From assembly GCF_009795715.1 (NCBI RefSeq), contig NZ_WTCR01000017.1:20358-84357 (forward strand): DNA of 64,000 nucleotides. The letters are read 5' to 3'. A program made the translations under genes and the position numbers. The DNA comes from Labilibaculum euxinicum (GTDB lineage: Bacteria; Bacteroidota; Bacteroidia; Bacteroidales; Marinifilaceae). Position 1 is the first letter of the stretch. Every line of letters starts with the position of its first letter. Under the pieces are notes generated by a model that had not been told where the DNA came from, did not search any database, and worked only from the letters and a program-made list of their open reading frames with translations. Below are positions 28,929 through 37,267 of this stretch, piece by piece.

Positions 28929-29279
28929 ATGAACCATAACAGAAAACAAAAATTAGCAGTCATCTGGACAAGCGGAGACCGGGATGTGGCCCTTAAAATG
29001 GTATTTATGTACACCTACAATGCTAAGAAAATGGGCTGGTGGGACGAAATTAACCTTATTGTTTGGGGACCATCCTCAAAACTGTTATGTGAAGATGCAG
29101 AGCTTCAAGAATACATTGAAAAAATGCAGCAAGAAGGAATATCTATTTTTGCATGCAAAGCCTGCGCTGATATGTATGATGTTTCTCCTCAACTTGAAAA
29201 ATTAAATATTGATGTCAAATTCATGGGTGAACCACTAAGCGAATACCTTCAAAAAGACTATAAAGTAATTACCTTTTAA
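28929..29279 (+). CDS. DsrE family protein
   Basis: 116 residues. KLAVIWTSGDRDVALKMVFM and the central INLIVWGPSSKLLCED strand fit the DsrE/F-like Rossmann-like fold, with cysteines in IFACKACADMY at the usual place for sulfur-relay or peroxiredoxin-like chemistry. Small soluble DsrE proteins of Bacteroidota are uncharacterised; a sulfur-transfer or redox role is inferred. Ten bases upstream of the DUF2461 gene, so co-transcribed. Confidence 0.8.
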   Translation: MNHNRKQKLAVIWTSGDRDVALKMVFMYTYNAKKMGWWDEINLIVWGPSSKLLCEDAELQEYIEKMQQEGISIFACKACADMYDVSPQLEKLNIDVKFMGEPLSEYLQKDYKVITF

Positions 29280-29288
29280 CATTACAAC

Positions 29289-29951
29289 ATGCTAAGCAAT
29301 AGTATTTACGAGTTTTTACTCGAACTAAGAGAGAATAACAACAGGGATTGGTTTCATGCGAATAAGAAAAAATACGATAAGGCCAAAAAGGACTTTGAAC
29401 TTTTCGTTGAACTAAGTATCGAACAAATCAAAGTTATTGATCCGGATCTATCAGGACTAAATGCCAAAGACTGCATTTTTAGAATATTCCGGGATGTTCG
29501 GTTTTCTGAAAACAAACAACCCTACAAAACACATTTTGGAGCTTTTCTGTCAAAAAATGGCCGGAAAAGCAAATACGGAGGTTATTACATCCATATTGAA
29601 CCCGAAGGAAGCTTTTTGGGTGGTGGCTGCTACATGCCTGCACCAAATGTTCTTAAAGCCATTCGTGAAGAAATATTTCACAACCCACTGGAATTTAAAG
29701 AAATCATCACGAATAAAGAATTCTCATCTCATTTTCCTGAAATGTACGGTGAAAAACTAAAAACTGCTCCACGTGGTTATCCTAAAGATTTTGAATACAT
29801 CGACCTGCTAAATTTCAAGAATTATGCGGTAGGGAAAATGGTGCCGGATCGAATCGTGTTATCAGAGCAATTTTCTGATGAGATTTTAGAATGCTTCGCC
29901 AGTTTGCGAACGCTTAATGCATATTTAAACGAAATACTGGCAGATTTATAA
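29289..29951 (+). CDS. DUF2461 domain-containing protein
   Basis: 220 residues filling one domain. IYEFLLELRENNNRDWFHANK, FRIFRDVRFSENKQPYKTHFGAF and YYIHIEPEGSFLGGGCYMP are the DUF2461 (TIGR02453) signatures. The family is widespread and of unknown function. It forms a two-gene unit with the dsrE-like gene. Confidence 0.9.
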   Translation: MLSNSIYEFLLELRENNNRDWFHANKKKYDKAKKDFELFVELSIEQIKVIDPDLSGLNAKDCIFRIFRDVRFSENKQPYKTHFGAFLSKNGRKSKYGGYYIHIEPEGSFLGGGCYMPAPNVLKAIREEIFHNPLEFKEIITNKEFSSHFPEMYGEKLKTAPRGYPKDFEYIDLLNFKNYAVGKMVPDRIVLSEQFSDEILECFASLRTLNAYLNEILADL

Positions 29952-30013
29952 AACGAAATTCTCTTTTTATGATGAAATTTCCTTACTAATATTAGCGGGG
30001 GAAACCACAAAGC

Positions 30014-30073
30014 AAAACCTTTTCTTAGTCGGAGCAGACCACTCTTAGTCTCCTAAAAGAAAAGGCTTTTTCA
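30014..30073 (+). terminator. Terminator after the DUF2461 gene
   Basis: AACCTTTTCTTAG and CCTAAAAGAAAAGG pair over most of their length around a loop of about 25 bases, followed by CTTTTT. It starts about 60 bases after the stop codon. Confidence 0.6.
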
Positions 30074-30384
30074 TTAATTACTGTCGATACAATTTAAATT
30101 ACCTGTTCAATTTAAGTTGATAAAACCAAGCATGCGGAGATTTAGATTCATTCTTTTATGTTCGTTTACTATATTAGATGAGCTGTAGAAAAATTTACAT
30201 GATTAAGTCCAATTGAGATTGAAAATTTACAGCCTGCCACACTTATTGGATCAAAAACGAACAAAATGAAACGTTCATGCCATAGATATTCTAACACACA
30301 GGGGGATGATTATTCCAGCATGGTAAGTTCTCCCGAAACAAGTTCGGGACAGGCTATATGGCAAAAACTTAAAATTATAATCAT
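30074..30384. other. Non-coding spacer
   Basis: No gene is seen. A short CCCGAAacaagTTCGGG hairpin lies near 30334, reminiscent of the REP-like repeats elsewhere in the window. Confidence 0.4.
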
Positions 30385-32313
30385 ATGAAACAAATTACAC
30401 TACTAAGTCTAATTGCTTACTTTTTACTTCTTACACCTGTCTTTGCAAAAAAAGAAACATTTAAATATCCTGCATTTACCATCCCTGCCGAACTTAAAAA
30501 AAATGCCAATGCCGTAGTTCGTTTGGATGAAGCCGAATTTACAGTACACTCAAGAAAAAGCTCCAGCCTGACACAAAAAATGGTGATTACAATTCTAAAT
30601 AAAAAGGGAGAAGTTTACGCATCAATTCCATTTGGATACAGCAAATTTGAAACTTTAGAGAGTTTAAAAATCACCATCTATAATTCGCTTGGCTTAGTGA
30701 TTAAAAAAGTAAAAGAATCAGAAATTAAAGATTACAGCTATAGTTCTGCAGGTGAACTGATCGGAGATTCACGTTTCAAAATTTACGAACCTGTTCAAAA
30801 GCAATATCCATATACTATTGAATACAAATCGGTATCAGACTACAAAGGTCTTTTTGTTTATCCAAGCTGGAAAGCCTATCCCGGTTATCTTGTAGGTGTT
30901 GAAAAATCCATCATGAAAGTCATTATTCCTTCGGAGGAAAAATTACGATACAAATGCATTAATTTTAAAGATTCGATCAGTACTACAACCATAAATGATC
31001 AAAATATCTACCAATGGGGTATCGATAGTTTACCTGCCTTAAAAAGTGAGCCCTATTCTACCGGTGTGCTCTCGCAATCACCTCAAATTCTTTTGGCTCC
31101 TCTCGATTTTGAAATGGATAATTACCCAGGCAGTTTAGAAAGCTGGAATAGCTTGGGGAAATGGTCGGCTGTTTTAAATCAAGGACGCGATCAAATTCCT
31201 GAAGAAGAACAGGCTCATATTATAGAACTTACCAAAGACTGCCAGACAGATATTGAAAAAGTAAAAATATTGTATGAATACATGCAATCGAAAACACGTT
31301 ATGTTGGCATACAATTGGGAATAGGTGGCTGGCAAAGTTTTCCGGCCGAAATGGTTTCAGAAAAAGGTTACGGTGATTGCAAAGCATTGTCGAACTATAT
31401 GAAATCCCTGCTTAAAGTCGTTCATATTCCATCCAATTACACTTTAGTGAAAGCAGGGGAAAGCAATAATTTGCAGTACACAGATTTTGTGCACAGCTAT
31501 TTTAATCATGTTATTTTACGGGTTCCGCTGCAGAAGGACACCATTTGGCTCGAATGCACAAGTCAGAAGATGCCTTTTGGCTATCTGGGAACCTTTACCG
31601 ACGACCGCGATGTATTGTGTGTAAATGATGATGGCGGAGAACTTTGCCATACTCCTGTATATACCATAGAACAAAACCAGCAGATTCAAAACGGTACTTT
31701 TACCCTATTGAAAAATGGGGACGCCCATGCTGAAATATCAACTATTTTTACTGGAATTCAATATGAAAACATTGAAACTCTTTACCATAGAAGCAGTGTG
31801 GACGATCAAAAGAAATTCCTTTACGAAGAACACATCAACCTACCCGATTTTACAATTAATGATTATCATTTTCAGGAAGATAAAAAACAAATTCCATCGT
31901 CAGTTTTAAGCGTAACCCTTGATGTAAGAAACTATGCTTCGCAAACAGGGGATCGTTTATTCATCCCTTTAAATAAAATCAACAGAATTACTTACATTCC
32001 TCCCAAATTGGAAAACAGGCTCACCGATATTCGCTATATCAGATCAACTGAAGATAAAGACAGCATCTGTTTTATCCTGCCGGAAGGTTACAAAATAGAA
32101 AGCCTTCCTGAGGAAAAAATTATTGAATCGGACTTCGGATACTATCAAAGCAATGCTGAATTGGTTGGCAATAAAGTTTACTACACACGAATTTTCCGCA
32201 AAAATAAAAACACATTCAATGCATCCCGCTACGAAGAGTTTCGGTCATTTAGGAAAGAACTCACAAAAGCTGATAAAGCAAGTTTGGTACTAAAAAAGAT
32301 TACGAAGTCTTAA
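30385..32313 (+). CDS. DUF3857 and transglutaminase-like domain protein
   Basis: 642 residues with a signal peptide (about 1-21, PVFAK). DUF3857 occupies about 45-260 (YASIPFGYSKFETLESLKI, YTIEYKSVSDYKGLFVYPSW). A transglutaminase core follows at about 280-400, with the nucleophile Cys (about C332) in KGYGDCKALSNYMKSLL and a His in SYFNHVILRV. A beta-rich C-terminus (about 420-600) resembles DUF3858. This three-part layout is common in Bacteroidota; a periplasmic peptide-crosslinking or proteolytic role is assumed but unproven. Confidence 0.88.
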   Translation: MKQITLLSLIAYFLLLTPVFAKKETFKYPAFTIPAELKKNANAVVRLDEAEFTVHSRKSSSLTQKMVITILNKKGEVYASIPFGYSKFETLESLKITIYNSLGLVIKKVKESEIKDYSYSSAGELIGDSRFKIYEPVQKQYPYTIEYKSVSDYKGLFVYPSWKAYPGYLVGVEKSIMKVIIPSEEKLRYKCINFKDSISTTTINDQNIYQWGIDSLPALKSEPYSTGVLSQSPQILLAPLDFEMDNYPGSLESWNSLGKWSAVLNQGRDQIPEEEQAHIIELTKDCQTDIEKVKILYEYMQSKTRYVGIQLGIGGWQSFPAEMVSEKGYGDCKALSNYMKSLLKVVHIPSNYTLVKAGESNNLQYTDFVHSYFNHVILRVPLQKDTIWLECTSQKMPFGYLGTFTDDRDVLCVNDDGGELCHTPVYTIEQNQQIQNGTFTLLKNGDAHAEISTIFTGIQYENIETLYHRSSVDDQKKFLYEEHINLPDFTINDYHFQEDKKQIPSSVLSVTLDVRNYASQTGDRLFIPLNKINRITYIPPKLENRLTDIRYIRSTEDKDSICFILPEGYKIESLPEEKIIESDFGYYQSNAELVGNKVYYTRIFRKNKNTFNASRYEEFRSFRKELTKADKASLVLKKITKS

Positions 32314-32314
32314 G

Positions 32315-32400
32315 GTCGAAAAAGTCTTGAAGAGTCTTGAAATGTCGAAGGCTCTGGAAAAATCTAAAAGGTAGACTAGTACAAGAGGTTGGAAAAATCC
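32315..32400. repeat. GTCTTGAA-type repeat, inverted relative to the copy downstream
   Basis: Short degenerate units such as AAGTCTTGAAGAGTCTTGAAATGTCGAAGG precede the four-helix-bundle gene. They are the reverse complement of the CAAGACTTTTC / CCAGACTCTTC units downstream at 32830-32920, so the gene sits between inverted low-complexity repeats. Confidence 0.55.
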
Positions 32401-32438
32401 AGAAGTTTAAAAGAGTAAAAAAAATACGAAATAATTAT

Positions 32439-32792
32439 ATGAGTACAATTAAAAAATTTGAAGAACTGGTGATTTGGCAAAATGCCCGGAAATTGATTAA
32501 TGAGATATACAAAGAAATGAATGGGATTAAAGATTTTGGATTCAAAGACCAAATTCAACGAGCTTCAGTTTCTATCATGAATAATATTGCCGAAGGTTTT
32601 GAAAGATATTCAGACACTGAATTCAGACGTTTTTTGGACATTTCGAAAGCATCATGCGGTGAGGTTCGAAGTATGCTTTATCTAACCGAAGATCTCCATT
32701 ATCTTAATAATAATACAGCTGAAAATTTACGGAAAGACTGCAGGCTGATATCAGGTAGTATTCAGAATTTAATTAACAGCTTAAAATCCTAA
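32439..32792 (+). CDS. Four-helix-bundle protein (23S rRNA intervening-sequence family)
   Basis: 117 residues from the ATG at 32439; an upstream in-frame ATG at 32337 would add a basic tail translated from repeat sequence and is rejected. KFEELVIWQNARKLINEIY, FKDQIQRASVSIMNNIAEGF and EFRRFLDISKASCGEVRSML are the signatures of the S23/IVP (TIGR02436) family. These proteins are often coded inside 23S rRNA intervening sequences or as stand-alone mobile-looking genes; function unknown. Repeats of opposite orientation flank it (32315-32365 and 32830-32920). Confidence 0.9.
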   Translation: MSTIKKFEELVIWQNARKLINEIYKEMNGIKDFGFKDQIQRASVSIMNNIAEGFERYSDTEFRRFLDISKASCGEVRSMLYLTEDLHYLNNNTAENLRKDCRLISGSIQNLINSLKS

Positions 32793-32814
32793 TCAGTCAA
32801 TCATAAGCCACTTC

Positions 32815-32922
32815 CATACTATTTTAACCTTTCGACCTTTGGACTGTTCAAAACTGTTTGACACTTCGACTTTTCAAGACCCTTCCAGACCCTTCCAGAC
32901 TCTTCGATACTTTTCCAGACTT
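32815..32922. repeat. CTTCAAGAC/CTTCCAGAC degenerate repeat
   Basis: Contains TTCGACTTTTCAAGACCC, two TTCCAGACCC units in tandem, then CCAGACTCTTCG. It is the same family as the arrays at 34.2-36.3 kb and 63.3-64 kb and the inverted partner of the repeat at 32315-32400. Confidence 0.6.
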
Positions 32923-32927
32923 TCAAA

Positions 32928-34097
32928 TCAGTACACCGGAAGCTGAAATGAAACCCGAACACCGCCTTCGCTAAGGTTCTCCACATCAACAATGGCCTTG
33001 TGCAAATCCATAACCAATTTCACAACTACCAAACCAGCGGTAAAACGTTTAAAATCCTGTCTTCGGTCTTCTTTGTTTAGTTCAAAAAAGTGGAATGTGT
33101 AATTCACTTCCGATGGAGTAAATTGCACTCCTAAATCCTGAACAAAAACCTTGACACTTTGACCTTCCAACGAAGCGCCAACCAAAACTTCGGAACGCGA
33201 AGGTGCATTGGTAACAGCATTTTCAATAACTTTCTCCATGCTGATGCCAAACAATTTCTCATCACCACGAATAATATAATTCTTAGGGATCTCTACCTTT
33301 ACTTTAATCTTTCGTTCAGCGATCAATGGTTTCAATTTTTCGATGCTGTCTTTGACCACCTCGTAAACAGAAATTCCCAAAATTTTCATTTCGTAACGAT
33401 CGAAACGCAAAGCAGAAAGAAGTAAGGCCATATCCGAAACACCAGTCAGTTTTTCACAAGCCTGAATAATGTATCGCACATATTTTAAATTGGTTTTATT
33501 TTTAATGGAAAATTCCAACATTTCAGCAAACCCCACAATACCATTTAGCGGCTCTCTCAGTTCTGTTGACATGAGTGACAGAAAATCGTTTTTAGCATCC
33601 TCGAGAGTTGAAAGCTGATGGTTTGCATGCTCAAGACTTTGGTTTGACTCAACCAACTCCATGGTTCGGGCAGCAACCCTCTCCTCCAATTCCAGATTCA
33701 TCATTTTCAGCTTCTGATTTTTACTTTTTAAATCAAGATGCGTATTCACTCTGGCAACTAATTCCTGAGGGTTGAATGGTTTGGTGACATAATCCTGAGC
33801 CCCTGCTTCAAAACCTTTAATTATGGATTCTTCATCAACTCTGGCAGTAAGGAAAATTACAGGTATATCTTTTGTTTTTTCTTTTGATTTAAAATACTCA
33901 CAAACCTCATAACCATCCATCTCAGGCATCATGATGTCCAGCAAAATCAAATCAAAACTTTTTGCAACACACAGCATTATGGCATCTTTGCCATTTAATG
34001 CGTAACTAATTTCGTAGGAGTCGTCGGAAAGAATGGATTGTAATACTTTAATGTTATCTGGTATATCATCAACGATTAAAATCTGGTATTTCTTCAT
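32928..34097 (-). CDS. Response regulator receiver fused to a degenerate histidine kinase
   Basis: 389 residues from ATG 34097; a longer frame to 34166 adds a tail without match. The receiver domain (1-125) is intact: ILIVDDIPDN, D54 in LILLDIMMPEMDG, the Thr of FLTAR, and the Lys of DYVTKPF. A coiled coil (about 126-165) leads to a HisKA-like region LSLMSTELREPLNGI, in which the phospho-accepting His is replaced by Thr (T178, codon ACA). In the HATPase-like domain the G1 box reads DLGVQ instead of DxGxG and the G2 box is poor. It probably acts as an allosteric or phospho-sink output rather than as a kinase. Confidence 0.85.
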   Translation of the reverse strand: MKKYQILIVDDIPDNIKVLQSILSDDSYEISYALNGKDAIMLCVAKSFDLILLDIMMPEMDGYEVCEYFKSKEKTKDIPVIFLTARVDEESIIKGFEAGAQDYVTKPFNPQELVARVNTHLDLKSKNQKLKMMNLELEERVAARTMELVESNQSLEHANHQLSTLEDAKNDFLSLMSTELREPLNGIVGFAEMLEFSIKNKTNLKYVRYIIQACEKLTGVSDMALLLSALRFDRYEMKILGISVYEVVKDSIEKLKPLIAERKIKVKVEIPKNYIIRGDEKLFGISMEKVIENAVTNAPSRSEVLVGASLEGQSVKVFVQDLGVQFTPSEVNYTFHFFELNKEDRRQDFKRFTAGLVVVKLVMDLHKAIVDVENLSEGGVRVSFQLPVY

Positions 34098-34261
34098 TTC
34101 CGGTAAATTATATAAGTAGTCAGTAGTCATTGAAACAGAAAATGTAAGAATCAGAATATTTAACATTCACATACCCTCACAATATTAACGCATAAATATA
34201 ACACATAATTCTTTACATAGAAACCTAAAAACTGTTTTTTTTTGAATGCTTGTTTATTAGA

Positions 34262-35000
34262 TTGGATCATCGAACATTCTAAATGTAGAAAGTCTAAAAG
34301 TCTGGAAAGGTTGAATGGCCAAAACAAATACCTTTTTTGACTATTGGATCTTGTGGCACAGAAGAAGGTTTACTTTTTAAAGACACTTCCAGACTTTTGT
34401 CCCTTTCAACTGTTAATTCACTGGCTAAAGCCAAGTGGCAATGAATTCACCATCTCTTTAAGCTCAGACAAATCAGCCTTACATCGATAAAGAACAAAAT
34501 TAATGAATATTTCGACTTTGAATCCACTGGCTGAAGTCAGGTGGCAATCCAATCCTCTACCTCTTTTGATTACAATGGACTTTTAGACTCTTTGACTTTT
34601 CCAGACTCTTCAAGACTTTTTATCAAACACCCCTCTGCCTGTCGGCATCTCCCCTTAAAATGGGAGAATTATTACATTAGGCATTCGGCTTTGAATCCAC
34701 TGGCTGAAGCCAAGTGGCAAAGTAAAGTTATCCTTATTCTATACCATGGGACAAAGTCACATGGTAATCCAATCCTCTACCTCTTTTGATTACAATGGAC
34801 TTTTGGACTCTTTGACTTTTCCAGACTCTTCAAGACCTTTTATCACCCCCCCCCTCTCATTCCACGAACGAAGCCAAATCCATATTCAAAGCTCGTGAAA
34901 TAAAGACAAACAAATTAACTTGACAAGTTTGACAGCTTGGCTTTTCATTTTTTTGTTTAATTTTACAGCGAAATTATACACTACTACAAATTTTTTACCA
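34262..35000. repeat. Mosaic of REP-like modules
   Basis: No gene is supported. Module A, a hairpin of the form CCACTGGCTGAAGCCAAGTGG, occurs at about 34419, 34523 and 34697. Module B, the CCCTCTGCCTGTCGGCATCT / GGGAGAATTATTACA hairpin, occurs at 34630. Module C, short CTTTTCCAGACTCTTCAAGAC-type units, occurs at 34300, 34580 and 34800. A segment containing TACCTCTTTTGATTACAATGGAC is present twice (34555 and 34776). Confidence 0.7.
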
Positions 35001-35138
35001 ATGGACAATTTACCAAAGGAAATCGCCGATGCGATTAAAAATGGCATGGAAGAAAACCAACTGATTAAAATAGCAACCCGCCTTTTGGAAAAAGGAGATC
35101 AGGAAAATGCCGCTAAAGTATTGGATTTTTGCATTTAA
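35001..35138 (+). CDS. Small hypothetical protein (45 residues)
   Basis: From ATG 35001 the frame gives MDNLPKEIADAIKNGMEENQ followed by LIKIATRLLEKGDQENAAKVLDFCI, 45 residues, acidic-basic and predicted all-helical. An upstream in-frame ATG at 34920 would add a hydrophobic tail and is less likely. A strong terminator follows 12 bases after the stop, and the codon pattern is gene-like, unlike the repeats around it. No known domain. It may be a conserved small regulatory protein of Bacteroidota. Confidence 0.6.
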   Translation: MDNLPKEIADAIKNGMEENQLIKIATRLLEKGDQENAAKVLDFCI

Positions 35139-35150
35139 GAATCCACGACA

Positions 35151-35191
35151 TGCAAAAAGCTCCAAAAGATTATTTCTTTTGGAGCTTTTGC
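35151..35191 (+). terminator. Intrinsic terminator of the 45-residue gene
   Basis: TGCAAAAAGCTCCAAAAG and CTTTTGGAGCTTTTGCA form a stem of about 17 bp (one base bulged in the A run) around a short loop. Confidence 0.85.
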
Positions 35192-35277
35192 ATTTATGCT
35201 TTTACTACCCCTAAATCCCCTGAAGGGGACTTTTGCATCTTTCAAGACTCTTCAAGACTTTTGTCTTTCTATCTTTA

Positions 35278-36133
35278 ATCCACTGGCTGAAGCCAAGTGG
35301 CAAAACAAATCCATCTCTATTTATACCATGGACTAAATATGTCGAAATTCAAAATTTCTCTTTTTTAGACTATTGATTCCTGCGGCGCAGAAGAAGATGC
35401 TCTTTTTAAAGAAACCTATTCACCTGCGCCAATTTGTAATGTCCCATTCTTATCCCGGGGTGACATTCGCTTCGCTCATTTACCCCGGGCTATTCATATT
35501 TGAGTCCTTCCGGCTCAGACAAATCAGACTTACATCCATAAAAAACAAAATCATGAATATTTCGACTTTTCAAGACTTTTGGACTTTTCAAGACTTTTGG
35601 ACTTTTCAAGACTTTCAAGACCTTTCCAGACCTTTCACCTTCAAACACCCCTCTCCCTGTCGGGATCTCCCCTTTAAAAAGGGAGAATTATTACATGAGG
35701 CATTTCGACTTTGAATCCACAGGCTTAAGCCAAGTGGCAAAACAAATCCATCGCTATTTATACCATGGACTAAACTAAACATGTCGAAATTCAAGATTCT
35801 CTTTTTTAGACTATTGGTTCCTGCAGCGCAGAAGATGATGCTCTTTTTAAAGAAACCTATTCACCTGCGCCAATTTGTAATGCCTCATTCTTATCCCGGG
35901 GTGACATTCGCTTCGCTCATTTACCCAGGGCTATTCATATTTGAGTCCTTCAGTCTCAGACAAATCAGCCTTACATCCAAAAAACAAAATAATGAATATT
36001 TCGACTTTTCAAGACTTTTGGACTTTTCAAGACTTTCAAGACCTTTCCAGACCTTTCACCTTCAAACACCCCTCTCCCTGTCGGGATCTCCCCTTAAAAA
36101 AGGGAGAATTATTACATGAGGCATTTCGACTTT
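35278..36133. repeat. Tandem duplication, two units of about 430 and 420 bp
   Basis: Unit 1 (35278-35712) and unit 2 (35713-36133) match over nearly their whole length with scattered substitutions and small gaps. Each contains module A, a conserved 200-base stretch (CTTTTTAAAGAAACCTATTC ... TTATCCCGGGGTGACATTCG), the CTTTTCAAGAC arrays (module C) and module B. A third, partial copy follows to about 36240. Frames inside both units give similar hypothetical peptides but are repeat artefacts. Confidence 0.85.
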
Positions 36134-36320
36134 GAATCCACAGGCTTAAGCCAAGTGGCAATGAATTCACCACCTCTTTAAGCTCAGACAAATCAGCCTT
36201 ACATCCATAAAGAACAAAATTAATGAATATTTCGACTGTTCAAGACCTTTCAAGACTTTTGGACTTTCCTCTGTTTGACCCTTCAAGACTTTCGACTTTT
36301 TCGACTTTCGACCACACCAA
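36134..36320. repeat. Partial third copy and CAAGAC array
   Basis: Starts with module A (36138-36160), continues with a stretch shared with 34440-34510 (GAATTCACC...CTCAGACAAATCAGCC) and ends in a CTTTCAAGACTTTTGGAC-type array. Confidence 0.7.
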
Positions 36321-36470
36321 CAATGGATGAACAGATCAATTATCCTGACAAATAAGTGATTTTTAACGATTATTCACATTTGTTTTGGTTTTTTATTAAA
36401 CATTGGACGGGATTATATAAATAATTTTATTTACATTTATTTTACAATTATGTTGCAGCTGTTTTAATTC

Positions 36471-36620
36471 TATGTTTGCAGATTGATATGTCAAAGAAAA
36501 ATATCAATTTGAATGTAATGCCGTATCGAAAGAAAAGCTTTCCGGTATAAATCCGGACAACCAGCGTCTCCTGATCAGCATGGAAAATCAGGACTCAATC
36601 GGATGTCTCCCGATACAAGA
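36471..36620 (+). ncRNA. Possible structured RNA or leader element
   Basis: A perfect -7 box TATGTTTG (36471-36478) is followed by several nested complementarities. ATTGATAT (36482-36489) pairs with ATATCAAT (36501-36508). GTATCG (36523) pairs with CGATAC (36611). Inside are TCCGG/CCGGA (36541/36553) and TCCTGAT/ATCAGGA (36569/36587). An alternative ATCGG/CCGAT hairpin (36598/36610) competes with the closing stem. No known RNA family was recognised. It could be a 5' leader of the gene at 37268 or a separate RNA. Confidence 0.3.
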
Positions 36621-36934
36621 CCCAATTATTCTCTGAGTTATTTGCCAACTAATTTGTGCAAATCAACCCGCATCATCTGCACGAAGCTTTTTCTGCAAAT
36701 GACTTACTTTCAGCAATTGTCTTTATCATTAAACACTCAAAACTATTTTTTCAACAATTAAAACAGCTTCGTTTCATTTATTTTCAGTTAAAAATTCTTT
36801 ATAAATCATTGTTAGATTACAGGAACGGAAGTGCTCCGGTTAAGAATGAATGTCTCACAAGGAATAATGTTTCTCTGTGGCTCTATTTCTAATCAGTGAA
36901 TTAACAAAAGCAAATTCCGGCATCATTTGATGAC
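36621..36934. other. Non-coding spacer
   Basis: A 78-codon open frame here has no recognisable features and no good start context, so it is not called as a gene. Nothing else is seen. Confidence 0.35.
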
Positions 36935-36937
36935 CTG

Positions 36938-37204
36938 ATGAAGTTTAAGAACGGCTTTGTATTTTCATTTGATCAGTTGATGAAGTTTAAGAATCACTCG
37001 GTGAAGTTCAGGAATCACATTGTATTTTCATTTGATGACCCGCTGAAGTTCAAAAAGCACTTTGTTTTTTCATTTGATCAGTTGATGAAGTTCTGGAATC
37101 ACTTGGTGAAATCCGGGAATCACATTGTATTTTCATTTGATCACCTGGTGAAGTTCAGGAAGCACTTTGTTTTTTCATTGAATCAAGCCTTGTTTCATTT
37201 TTGA
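36938..37204 (+). repeat. 105-bp tandem repeat (about 2.5 copies)
   Basis: Units at 36938-37042, 37043-37147 and a partial one at 37148-37200. Each 105-bp unit is itself made of a 42-base and a 63-base sub-unit sharing GTGAAGTTCAGGAA...TTTTCATTTGATCA. In the plus frame it reads as alternating 14- and 21-residue peptides (KFKNGFVFSFDQL, KFRNHIVFSFDDP and so on) in an 88-codon frame from ATG 36938. The frame stays open because the period is a multiple of three; a real protein cannot be excluded. Confidence 0.75.
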
Positions 37205-37267
37205 GCTGTACTTCGCTCAAGTGCCCGGAGTCCTGTTCCTGTTTTCTAACATTTAAAACAAAAAATC

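Noticed and set aside
32337..32438. Upstream start for the four-helix-bundle gene
   Set aside because: The extra 34 residues are translated repeat sequence; the family starts at the ATG at 32439.
34541..36135. Several 60-110 codon frames in the repeat field
   Set aside because: They repeat with the DNA units and contain translated palindromes; no independent coding evidence.
34262..36340. CRISPR-like periodic repeats
   Set aside because: Repeat lengths and spacings are irregular, the intervals are also repeats, and no cas gene is in the window.
36656..36892. 78-codon plus-strand frame
   Set aside because: No recognisable features, poor start context, and a composition like non-coding AT-rich DNA.
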